Both the position numbers and the translations under genes were made by a program. Shown piece by piece: positions 54,748-64,000 of a stretch of DNA of 64,000 bases. The notes beneath the pieces are model-generated. The model was not told the origin of the DNA. It saw nothing but the letters and a program-made list of their open reading frames with translations, and searched no databases. Positions within the stretch are counted from its first letter, which is position 1, and every line of letters starts with the position of its first letter. Source of the stretch: Earliella scabrosa (taxonomy: Eukaryota; Basidiomycota; Agaricomycetes; Polyporales; Polyporaceae); the NCBI GenBank assembly GCA_022605405.1, contig JABYQQ010000007.1:496001-560000 (forward strand), written 5' to 3'.

Positions 54748-55862
54748 TTAGGTGGACTGCGACTTGATGTTGAGCTTAAACTCGCCCTGCAAGGACCCAC
54801 GATGATCAACAGGAGTGAACTCCGGGCCAGGAGGAGGCAAGCGCCATTCCCACTTGGGGTCTCTGCGGAATGCGGATTCGCGCTCCTCTGGATGTGCATC
54901 GAAGTAGCGATCGCAGGCCGTCTTGCCCGGTGGGTCTCTACCTTCCCTGCGCTCCGTCTCCCGCCAATGCCACAGATCGAACGCAAGTGGATGTATGGCT
55001 ATGTTTGCGAAAGGCTTGATGTCGAGGAAGTCCCCGCCCTGGGTGAAGATGGGGTTCTCGAGATGAACGCCCTTGTAGTCATCTTCGGGGGAGCAGGCGA
55101 ATATCTCCTGGGTATGAGACTGATGCTTGCGCCAGTGGCGATTGTAGTTGTCCGCTCTGGTGAAGCTCTTATCACAGTTTGGTATTGGGCAGAAAAATTC
55201 TGAGGGGAGGACGGAGGAAGTGAGTATGATGATCGGGCGCCTGATAATGCCTGCGTACCCTTGTCATGCTGGTGCAGCGACTTGATGTGTCTGTTGAGAT
55301 GATCCCGCTTGGTGAACATCTTGACGCAGCCCGGGACAGGACAGCAGTGCTTTCTGTCGGCAGCTTCATTAGCACCCCTCTTGGGAACATGGCGCCCCCG
55401 GGATGACTTCGATAAGCCAGGGATGGGCTGAGCGAGAGGAGCTTTGGGCACGGCTATGCGGGGTTCAGGGCGGACAGAGCCTGGCATCATGTGAGGGACT
55501 CCGTTCTTCATCCAGTACTTCACCCCATCCCACTCCTCGATCTCCGAAGGGTCGATGGTAGCGGGATCGACGACGGCTTCGCGCTGCTTAGGACGATACC
55601 TGAGAGGTGGTGGAGGAGTCTTGAAACGTGGCGGAGGCAGGCCACGAGGTTCAATGTCTCCGTTTGGGACCGACGGAGAGTTCCGGAGCATAGGGCCGCG
55701 CACGACAAAGGACACCGGCCTGTCCGTCTCGTTCATGACTGGCCCGCCGCCCTGGGGAATCGAAGCGTCAGAGGGCAAGTTGTGAGCGCGCGACGGGGAC
55801 AGGCGTACCCATGTTTGCTCACGCTCCCACTCGAAATTTCGTGGGATACAGTGCTCCGGCAT
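54748..55862 (-). CDS. C2H2 zinc-finger protein (two fingers)
   Basis: The ATG at 55860-55862 opens MPEHCIPRNFEWEREQTWVR. A Pro-rich N-terminal half follows (LPPPRFKTPPPPLRYRPKQR, EEWDGVKYWMKNGVPHMMPG). Finger 1 is CCPVPGCVKMFTKRDHLNRH with IKSLHQHDK. A 72-nt intron (GTACGCAGG to CCTCAG, around 55263-55201) precedes finger 2, FFCPIPNCDKSFTRADNYNR with HWRKHQ. The two fingers are adjacent, the arrangement of fungal transcription factors that bind DNA with a finger pair. The C-terminus is rich in aromatic and acidic residues (FANIAIHPLAFDLWHW, RDPKWEWRLPPPGPEFTPVD) and ends KLNIKSQST. About 350 residues. A stretch at about 55808-55750 could be an unspliced intron. A nuclear DNA-binding role follows from the fingers, but targets are unknown. 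Confidence 0.85.
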
Positions 55863-57662
55863 TGCGCAGAAGCCCGGTGCAATAATCCGGGCTAGACGGC
55901 CAGCCTTGATCTAACGTGGGCGCGGGAGGCTAAGTCTGTGTGTCCAAGTGGGTGGCTTCAGTCCTTATTTCAGTAATCGTGACCCAGGCGTGCGTATTTA
56001 CCGGTTGGAATACCTATGAATGTTGCCTGCACGTCAGGCAATAGGCCCAAGAGTGGCCTAAACGGCGTCGCCACCGTCTTCTGAGAAGACAGGAAGATGG
56101 ACGAGCGGAAACAAGAAACACGAACAAGTCGGGAGGCTCGCATAATAGGATTACATAATTAAATCAATTTCGGCGCGTGCTTCGGATCCATGGGCGTTTG
56201 ATCTCTTGCCTTCAAATATCTCCACAACAACATCATCTACAAACCATAATAAGGGTATTCTTGACTCATGTGCTGGACGCTGCTGCGAGTTACTCGCTGC
56301 TTTTGCGAGCTGCTAATCTTATGCGACGAGTCAAGGTATCAATCACCTCTCGAACAGGACGACTTTCCAGCGTCTCCGGGCCGGGTTGAAAGCAACACAG
56401 CTATGCGAAAATTGAGCGTAGGCAGCTAATGCATGGGGGTTCCGCTCTGCGACCAGTGGAACGACTCGAATCACGACAGTCTCCACATTCTGTTGTCTCG
56501 GCAAGTACGGTATTCGTCAATTGGTCAACCGTTGTATTCAATCTCTACCTGGTGCAGCTCACTTCAAGCTAAACGGGACACGGTGCGTCATAAAATTTGC
56601 CTATGGCTACTATTAGAGACAACAATGCGGTATCCCTCCCAAGCTTGATGATTTGGGCTATATCCGAGGCAGTCCCGGCCGTGATGGATTGGGAGGGTTA
56701 GCGAGGCTTCGGTGATCAAAGAGTACCCTTCTTTCCCTTTCCCTAGCACTCTCACGGCGTGGCCAACGCATGGCATCTCTGTATCGTCTCTACAGCACCC
56801 GCTCGAGAAGCCTCTGTTGCGCCTCGGAGCTTCTTCCCGTCAATCAAGGTCAATGAAGAGCACTCTTCTGTGACGAAGCTTTCAGCTGCGCAATACCTCG
56901 CAGGCCCGAGCTGCCGGCAGTATGAACAGTCGAGTCCGGCGCGGATGTACCGTCAGTCCTTCCGATCGTCCTCACGCGAGGCGACTTGAACGACAACGAT
57001 GAACGATGCGCTATCCCGCTGCGTCCCCGATCGGTGAACGAATTGGTACGTACCGCCCATTCATCCCACTAAACAGTTGTAGATTGCTCATTGAGTTGCT
57101 AATATATATATATATATAGATCTCACATTGTCCATGAGGCAGCGGTGTGGTGTGTGGCAGTCGCACGAGTTCCTTCATCCTGCCGTCAATGTACGGATGC
57201 TAGATCCAGTTATGGAAAGAGTGAGCACATTCTCGGCGACTGCGGATGGAACGGTAGCAGTTCTTGCCGGAGATGTCGAGGACCCATGAGATCCTTCTGT
57301 GGTTCAAAGTGACGGTGGTTCGGGGTTAGCGGCGGCAGACATCACGAACGGGTCAGAAGCCGGCGCTGGGCGCACACCACGTGGGTACTCAACTCGACCT
57401 CTCGGCGTTCAACGCGACCCCGACTTAAGCTTCTTCTCTTTACAGATAATACTCAGTCCGAACGCATCTTCCTCGCCAGGCTCACGAACGCCTGAAACAT
57501 ATTCCGAGCCGAGGAAAGGAAGCATGTGTGCGCATATGAACACAATTACATGGCCCCAGCATGTTCTCGTAAGCTCAGTCGTCTTGCTCTTCGATCCGTC
57601 TCTCATCACCCTTCTAGACTCATAGTGTACGGCACACACGAGGCTATCGAACGCTCATCTGA
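55863..57662. other. Intergenic with AT microsatellite
   Basis: About 1.8 kb upstream of the minus-strand C2H2 gene. It contains a TA dinucleotide run at 57101-57118 and no recognisable coding block. Frames up to 108 codons have no family resemblance. Confidence 0.45.
57101..57118. repeat. TA dinucleotide microsatellite
   Basis: About nine TA repeats, directly followed by TAGATCT. Short and probably neutral. Confidence 0.85.
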
Positions 57663-59247
57663 ATGGACGAAGCCGCACCACCGTGGAGCGAAGTCACCAG
57701 CCTGCGTGTACACGCCGCACGCGTGAAGGCCGAGGGCACTGATCGGGCCCTGACTCTAGTGGGACCCTGGAACTCGCATACCAGAGCCTCCTCCGTGTAC
57801 GGTGTGCTATGTATGGCATGCAGTACGGGGCTTCTCGCCCTGGACGTGGCCGCACGGGAGACTACGCTCACGACACGTACAGACGACGGGCTCGAAGTCC
57901 GATAGGCTCGGACCCAATTGAAGACTCATATAGCACCCAACTCCGTTCTGAGAGTGCGTCGCCGGTGCGTTTCGTTTCGTCCCTAGCTCGACGAGAGCTG
58001 TGGGCGCAGCTCAGAGCGTTGTGGCCCTTTGCTTCTCCGCTGTCTGCGGCTGTCCGTCTTCTCGTCCTGACCGCCCGTCGCCGTTGCAATGACGCCTTCT
58101 GCTCGCCACCCAGCAGGAGTCGTGGCTTGGACTTACAGCGATGTGCCCTCGTTCCAGGTCGAGTTCATACGGGCAGGGTTCTCCGTCGGCTACTAGCCAT
58201 GGAGCGTTAGAGTGCTGACGGACGCTATGGGCGCGAGGCTACCGTACGCCCTGGAAGTTGAACCTCCGCTCAAACGCGCAATGTGTCCACATTCGCCCTG
58301 CAAGTTTCAGCTGCTGTCAGGAGGCTCCCCCGCGCGCTCAGCAGGTCGTCCCGCTCGTACACCATTCAACCTTCATCACGCCCGCAACACAACTCCGACA
58401 TCGTACTACACAACATCCGAGCTGCTACGACCCTGGACCTCGGGACCAAACAGGATCGTCCAACGGCCACAAACCACTAGTGCCCAACACGGAGTCGACC
58501 ACCACCTCCGCACCTCGGCGGCTCGTTCCCATCCCGTAACCTCAAAGGGAACCACACGCCGCGTCGACCATGGTCCGAAAGGCTCCACGATCACGACCAC
58601 GACCGCGACTGGCACGACCACGACCGCGCCCGCTCGCCCCAGCCGCAGGGTCCTGAAACGGCGCTATCCGCACCAGCCTCCGAGTCTCAGCTCCGCGACC
58701 GCCTCGAGTTTCATTTCTCGACCGTCGTCGTGCAGCCGGTGTGCCTGCCGCATTTGCCTTGCTGGCTGATGCACGATGCACGATGCACGCCGGAAAAGAC
58801 TCCGAGTCTGCGCGAGCCTCTCGGAGGGCAGGTCTAAACGCCGCCTGCCAGTACCAATACCGCTATCCCAGTGCACTATATGATTTGGACTGGTATTCAC
58901 CAGCCGCCGCCAGCGCACAGGGCTGGTCAAATTCGGAACGCGGTGGTGTGGCATGGTCACCGGCGATCATGTACGTATCCTGACACTCGCAATGGATGGG
59001 ATGAGATGGACGGTCGCGATACGACCCACAGCCGCGACAAATACATGGTCAAGTTCCAGTTCCAGCCGTGCACTGGCAGTACTGTCCGCTGGAAGGGACG
59101 TCCCGGAGGGCGCTGCTCGGGGGACCCGGGTCCGGCCCGACGGAGCGCGCGTGTCCGTGTCCGTCTCCGATATGTCAGAGAAGGTGTTGGGTTGGCTTGG
59201 GTTGGCTGGGTGGAGTTCGAGTGTGCATATGGATATGGGCGGGTATA
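57663..59247 (+). CDS. Unresolved coding-like region, multi-exon gene suspected
   Basis: Several plus-strand pieces look coding but I could not fix one model. They are SRPGRGRTGDYAHDTYRRRA followed by RSPIGSDPIEDSYSTQLRSE up to a GTGCGT donor; MTPSARHPAGVVAWTYSDVP from the ATG at 58088; DPGPRDQTGSSNGHKPLVPN; HDHDHDRDWHDHDRARSPQP; and SESQLRDRLEFHFSTVVVQP. From the last, a plausible intron (GTGTGCCTG to CTGCCAG) leads to YQYRYPSALYDLDWYSP and a further GTACGT donor. Charged His/Asp/Arg-rich repeats suggest a disordered nuclear or RNA-associated protein. Boundaries given are only the span of these pieces. It may be two genes, or partly chance. Confidence 0.3.
58768..58788. repeat. GATGCAC triplet repeat
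   Basis: Three tandem copies of the heptamer GATGCAC inside the unresolved region, within what looks like an intron. No function is apparent. Confidence 0.7.
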
Positions 59248-61803
59248 GGTCCCCGGCGTGCCTTGGGTGCGACAAAGCGTGTTTGTCTGACGTTGACGTC
59301 TGGAGCTGGAATTTGAAAGACGGGCCTAGCTAGACGAGACGACGTACGCGTTGACAATGACAATGGCTTATGGAGCCTTTGCTTGGCTCGGCGTGAGGGT
59401 ACTTACGCGTTGTGTGAATGCGAACGTTGAAAGCAATGCCAGAGCCTCGGAGTGCATCAATAGATGGTCAACAGGTGACGTCGATGATGCTCAGATTGCA
59501 AATTGACTGCAAGTAAGTACTTGACCACCATCTGGATATCTGGGATCCCTACAATCACACCAACAACAATGCGAATCGGAAAAGCAAACCACACAACCTG
59601 ACTAGTGCTCGCATCACTGGTCCGGACCCGGCAGGCACAGGTCGGCGCTGGTACGTACGCTGTTCCGAATCATCCCACTCCGCCGGCATCTCAACATAAC
59701 TGCAAAGACGCTCCATGGCGGTTGTGGATGTGCGTTGTACTGTACAGGTATAGCGCCGCGCCCCCGCGCGTCCGCGTCCGCCAGCGAGAGTTCACAACCT
59801 TGTCCACACCCCCGGTCCGCATCCCACGCTAGTCAGTACCAAGTACATACGCGCAACGGCAACGTCATGGCTCCCTCGAGCGGTGCGCGGTGCGCGCACG
59901 GGTCGTGTATGGCAGGTGCGCCCGGGGATCTGGGTGCGCGCAATACTGTGCCAGCATCTTCGCTCCCACCCCTCCCTTCCTGCCTAGACAAACACAGTCA
60001 GTCGGTGCGGCACGCGCTCGGACGTGGGCAGTGGGGGGCGCGCTGGGATGGGCCTGTGAAGCTTTAAAGTCCCGAGCGCGTCCCGACTCCCGAGCCCCGA
60101 TTGCGATCACGTCAAATTACCGGTGTGTGTCACGGTGTGAGTGTGAGTGTGGTAGACGCATGCGAGATAAAACGTACGACCCACGGCACACGGGTACTTG
60201 AATTTCCTGACATGTCAGCCTGTCGGTAGGCGTACTGTGCCGACGCGATGACATGCCGACGTCATGAGCTGGGGATGATGGGCTCAGCCGGGTTGTGTGT
60301 GTGTGCGGTGTGCGTCGTGGGTACGTACGAGCGGCGCAAGAGCTCGAGGCTTCGACCTTCGTTCGGCGGCGGCGTCGCGGCAACGTACGAGCTCGCATTG
60401 CAACGCGCATGCGCATGTTACTCGGATGAGGGACCCGTGCGGCAGGCACGGAAGGGGACCGGGGCCTCGGGCCTCGGACTTGACGCTTCGACTTCCCAGC
60501 GAGTGAATGCCGGTGCGGGACGCAGGCTGTTGGGCCTGAGGAGCGAGAACCGTTCGTGCGGGGTAGAACTCATGCGCATATATGATCGTATTTTAAGCGA
60601 ACACGCGACGAGCATGACGGGGTGGTGGATGAAAACGCGAAACGAACCTAGGTCCATAGCAGGACGATTGGGGCCGCCGATGAAGGGTGGTGTACCCGGT
60701 GCGCAACAGGGAGCGTAGGGTGTTATGCCTAGTATGGGTTTTTGCAGACTTCGTCTCCGGTGTGACGGAGTGCGCGTACGGTCCAGATCGCCCTCCAGCT
60801 CTTCTTCGCGCGAAGAGGCTAGCCTCGAGTGTTCAGCGTGTCCGGGGACGTGTCCGGGCGGGCGGACGGAGCTACGGGGGTGCTGGTACTTTCAGCGAAT
60901 GTGGAATGGGCTTGGATCCACAGATGCACGCAGAACGGACCTTCGCGGCGGGCGCGGGGAGGCCGTGGCCGGCCGCTAGTGTCGGATGAATGCGCCGAGC
61001 GGAACGCGGGGAGAGTGTGCTGGCGTGGGGCAGCTGGAGAGGGAGGGGGCGTGGACGAGTGGGATGGGCTGCGAGGTCGGCTTGTGCGAGAGTCGTGGTG
61101 ATACGGGGCGGACGGATCAGGCGTGAGGGTGCTTCTGGGCGTCGCGGGCGGCCGCACGGAGACGGCAGCGATAGGCAGACGTGCGCCGGTGGGTCATGGC
61201 ACGCTGCCTGGCGGAGGGCCACGCTGGGAGGAGGAGAGACTGGAGCACTGCGAGAGCATTACGTGCCTGCCCACGCAGCCCTGGTCCTGCACTCTTCGCT
61301 CGCTTCGCGCTGGGTGGTGCGATGGTCGGTGCTGGCGTCCTGCGCGTACGGCTTGCTGGATGGCGGTGAGCGCAGAGGGCGGCGGGGGCGCGGGCGGGCG
61401 CAGCAGACGGAGTGGACTGGAGGGCGGCGGCCAGAAGAGGGATAGCGGGCTGGTGAGGTCGATCGGCGATTTGGGGTAAGTTAGGCAGGCAAGGTTAGAT
61501 CGCAGGGAGATCGTGCGGAGCGTGAGCGTGGGACGGCGAGAGTGGACCAGTCTCTGTCCATCGCACTCCATCCGCTGCCCGCGCTGGCCTCCGCTCGCGC
61601 CGGCGCAGGCCGTGCGTCCCGGTCGGGGCCCGGCGGGCGTGCGCGAGCGTCGGCGTCGGCGACAGCTGGGCTCGGCGCGGCCGGTGGAGGAAGGAGGCGG
61701 GGCAGCGTCGAGGGCCGCGGGCGGTGGGAGGACGGGCGTGGGAGGCGGCCAGGGCGCCGGGCGGGAGGTGCCATACGGGGACGGGGCTCGGAGGGTGGCA
61801 ATG
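59248..61803. other. Long intergenic region, no gene seen
   Basis: About 2.5 kb with scattered open frames on both strands in GC-rich DNA, none with family resemblance. It probably contains regulatory sequence for the downstream regulator gene. Purine-rich on the plus strand around 61000-61450, then pyrimidine-rich further on. Confidence 0.45.
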
Positions 61804-62682
61804 CTTGTCGCCTGTGCGCGTCGGCTCGGGTCGCCTGCGCTGGGTCTGTGGCCGGCGTGCGTCTGGTAGAACGGCCGTGGCAGCGCTGGCAGTGCGTGTC
61901 TGGCTCAGCCTGGCTGTGTGCCCTTGCGACGTTTGGACGACCTGTGTCGCCCGTTTCCCTCTTCTCCCTGCGAGCCAGTGCCAAGCGGCACAGTCCGCCC
62001 TCGCCCTTTACTTGTACTCTTACTCACCATTCCCCGTCCCGTCATCGTCCCCATCCTCCTCCGCGCCCTCCTGCACAGCCCGCAGATCCAGTCGTCCCTG
62101 TCCGTCTCGCCGGCCCTTCTCTCCCCCAGCTCTCGTCTTCTCTCAAGAACCTTCCGCTTACGACCGTTACGACTCGACGTCCCTTTCCATTTCCTCCTCC
62201 CGTGCCCTCCGCGCCCGCACCCGTCCCGTCCTCTCGGATCTCCCACCTCGCTCGCTTGCGCTTCGTGCAATTGCTCTTCATTGCATTCGTTCGCCTTGGT
62301 CTCCATTCGCTCCACAGTACCACCAACCACATACATTCGCATTCGCACTCGCATCCGCACCCGCCGCGCTCTGTCTGACCGTATTGTCTGACCACCCAAG
62401 CGTGCAGCCCAGTGCAGCTCATAGCGGGACCGGGCCTCATTACGACGCTCCACTCAATTGAACCCGCCGCTCGATCGCTTCCGCCGCCCCGTACCTGAAA
62501 AAGCTGCGTTGGCCATTGTCCGCCTCCCATTGGCCTTTCTCGGTAGGTCCCTCTTTCCTTTTTCGGCGCCGATCCTGGCTGTCGTTCATAAGCCACCGCT
62601 CGTTTCATCCCTCTTCCGCCCATCCGCCCCCTTCCAGTCCAGACCGCCTGCTCACCCCGCCCTTATATCCCTCAGTTCCCGC
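61804..62682 (+). promoter_or_regulatory. ATG-free, pyrimidine-rich leader region
   Basis: From the ATG at 61801 to the chosen start at 62683 I find no ATG in any plus-strand frame across roughly 880 bases. The right half is strongly C/T-rich (for example 62000-62260). Such depletion is what selection against upstream starts produces in long 5' UTRs. The transcription start is not visible. A TATA-like CTTATATCC at 62660-62668 sits too close to the ATG to be the main promoter if the leader is long. Confidence 0.5.
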
Positions 62683-64000
62683 ATGTTTGCCCAACACAAC
62701 CGCTCCCATCCGCACATGGACGCCGCAATCCTCTTTCAGCTCGCCCACCCGGCCGCCTCTCCCCATCACGTCCCGCCCCTTCATTACTCATACTTGGCTG
62801 CTGATCGGGTGGCTGACCGCCGTACCTTTGCGGATAACTCCTCCTACGTCCGCTCCTCCGCACCCCGCCAGATGCAGCACCACCACCAGTTCAACCCTTC
62901 CTCATACCGCTCGACCTACTCGATGGACTCCTCTTCCTCCGGCTCGGGCTCTTTCGTCGCCGGCAGCAGTCCCATGGCCTCGCCTTTCGAAGTCGCAGAG
63001 CCCGAGCTTCGCGCCGCCGCCGTCTCGGGCGGTCAGCCCTACCAGCCGGAGCAGTACTCGCAGACGTGGGGAGTCCTGGAGCAGCCGCAGCATTCCCAGT
63101 ACGCAGACCCATACGCTTCCGGCTCGTACGAGCTTCCCCCCACCGCCTCTGCGTCGACGTCTACCGACGGGCCCATGATGCACTCCGCCATCAAGTCTGA
63201 GGAGCACATCGAGTCATTCGGGAACATGTACATGACCTCGTACACCGACATGCAGAACTCCCTGCCCGACCCGCAGCAACAGTCCCCGCTCACCTCGTAC
63301 GCTCTCACCCAGTACCACGCCGATTCTTCGGCCGCACCCCAGCTCCACTTCTCGTACGGCCCCGACCACCAGCCCCAGCCGAGCGGCGCGCAGGATGTGG
63401 CTAACATGTCGCCCTTCATGCTCTCGGCCGCACCCCCACAGCTGCAGTACCCCGACTACTCTCAGGACGGCGAGGTGGCCCGCTACGTAAATCCCTCGCA
63501 GGTCTCGCCCGCTATCTCGCCCAGTTCGCCCTACGCGCAGCTGCAAGAAGCCGCCCCGAGTCAGAGCCTCGACCCGCGCTTCACGATGAACAACCCCATG
63601 CAGCCGATGGCCACAACCGGCGGCAGCGGCTCCGACCTGACCGACTTCGAGGTGGACAGCAATGCGAGCAGCGGCGACTCGCCCGCGCTAGCCAACGCGC
63701 TCGCCGCGACGACGTCCGCGCCCATCCCCGTGCCCGTCCCGGGCCGCAAGCGGCAGCGGTCGGTGAGCTACACGAGCTCGGACGAAGACGAGAGCCAGAG
63801 CGGGTACTCGGACCGCGACGAGGACGACGACGAGTACGTGCAGTCGCCCCGCGCGCGGCGCCGGCAGGAGTTCACGCCCGCCATGTCCCCGACGACGTCG
63901 ACCGGGTCCGGCTCGATGTCCGTGGGGTCGCGCCGGCTCGCGCCGCCGGTGCCCGTGCCCAACCTGACGAAAAAGAGCCGCGGGCGGAGGGTGCCGACTG
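62683..64000 (+). CDS. N-terminal part of a probable C2H2 transcription factor (runs off the window)
   Basis: One open frame from the ATG at 62683 (MFAQHNRSHPHMDAAILFQL) stays open to the window end, about 439 residues without an intron. It is rich in Ser, Pro, Gln and His with activation-domain character (QPYQPEQYSQTWGVLEQPQH, MMHSAIKSEEHIESFGNMYM). It then turns acidic (SSDEDESQSGYSDRDEDDDE) and finally basic (PNLTKKSRGRRVPT). In Agaricomycete regulators I recall this KKSRGRRVPT-like stretch just before a pair of C2H2 fingers, so I expect the fingers immediately to the right of the window. No zinc finger is inside the window, so the family call is inference. IKSEE fits a sumoylation consensus. 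Confidence 0.6.
   Translation, partial: MFAQHNRSHPHMDAAILFQLAHPAASPHHVPPLHYSYLAADRVADRRTFADNSSYVRSSAPRQMQHHHQFNPSSYRSTYSMDSSSSGSGSFVAGSSPMASPFEVAEPELRAAAVSGGQPYQPEQYSQTWGVLEQPQHSQYADPYASGSYELPPTASASTSTDGPMMHSAIKSEEHIESFGNMYMTSYTDMQNSLPDPQQQSPLTSYALTQYHADSSAAPQLHFSYGPDHQPQPSGAQDVANMSPFMLSAAPPQLQYPDYSQDGEVARYVNPSQVSPAISPSSPYAQLQEAAPSQSLDPRFTMNNPMQPMATTGGSGSDLTDFEVDSNASSGDSPALANALAATTSAPIPVPVPGRKRQRSVSYTSSDEDESQSGYSDRDEDDDEYVQSPRARRRQEFTPAMSPTTSTGSGSMSVGSRRLAPPVPVPNLTKKSRGRRVPT

Noticed and set aside
61481..62623. Overlapping plus- and minus-strand frames of up to 278 codons before the regulator gene
   Set aside because: Those on the plus strand do not begin with ATG in the ATG-free zone or lack similarity. 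The region fits a long leader and promoter better.
1..64000. tRNA, rRNA or CRISPR features
   Set aside because: I looked for B-box-like GGTTCGAATCC strings and regularly spaced repeats and found none that hold up. No rRNA blocks were recognised. A tRNAscan run would be decisive.

Overview
The window is nuclear DNA of a filamentous basidiomycete, most likely an Agaricomycete (polypore or other wood-decay type). The reasons are GC-rich coding sequence, genes split by many 45-70 nt introns with GT-AG borders, and protein families typical of that class. These include a class IV chitin synthase, fungal GH31 and GH2 glycosidases, a basidiomycete-only family with a C-I-C-L motif, and C2H2 regulators. 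I see no bacterial operons, CRISPR array, rRNA or convincing tRNA. All gene models were built by hand from splice borders and protein similarity recalled from memory, so exon edges may be off by a few bases, and every long open frame antisense to a model was treated as a shadow.

Layout. 1-51: last codons of a beta-mannosidase-like gene. 106-1351 (-): peroxisomal dienoyl-CoA isomerase. 2287-2582 (+): Nop10. 3334-7897 (+): chitin synthase. 8358-8787 (-): weak hypothetical gene. 9150-10154 (+): DUF3140 protein with an acidic nuclear tail. 11455-14002 (+): fucosyltransferase-like glycosyltransferase, copy 1. 14371-14905 (-): small coiled gene. 15409-16409 (-): truncated basidiomycete-specific gene. 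17238-20767 (-): secreted beta-mannosidase. 20941-21347 (-): tiny multi-exon gene. 21723-23073 (-): single-pass membrane protein. 24405-25303 (-): hypothetical gene. 25431-26387 (+): ribosomal protein eL28. 26760-27280 (-): small charged protein. 27632-28505 (+): ER membrane protein. 29556-32254 (+): TPR-like fungal protein. 33788-37598 and 39048-42725 (+): tandem GH31 alpha-glucosidases. 42960-45280 (-): NOG2 GTPase. 46068-47017 (+): mitochondrial uS15. 47573-50336 (+): FGD-type RhoGEF. 52217-53995 (+): glycosyltransferase copy 2. 54748-55862 (-): C2H2 protein. About 57660-59247: unresolved coding-like region. 62683 to the end (+): N-terminal half of a probable C2H2 regulator behind a long ATG-free leader.

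Functionally the window mixes housekeeping genes with carbohydrate-active ones. The housekeeping part is ribosome biogenesis and translation (Nop10, NOG2, eL28, mitochondrial uS15), Rho signalling and fatty-acid oxidation. The carbohydrate part is chitin synthesis, beta-mannoside and alpha-glucoside hydrolysis, and protein or glycan fucosylation. No single pathway cluster is evident.

The most striking architecture is segmental duplication. A unit of about 5.1 kb carries a decayed gene, a GH31 gene and the 3' end of NOG2, and it is tandemly repeated. Separately, about 450 bp with the 3' end of the beta-mannosidase was copied into, or next to, a neighbouring gene that now ends at the junction. 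I did not find a defence, secondary-metabolite or other obviously new multi-gene system.
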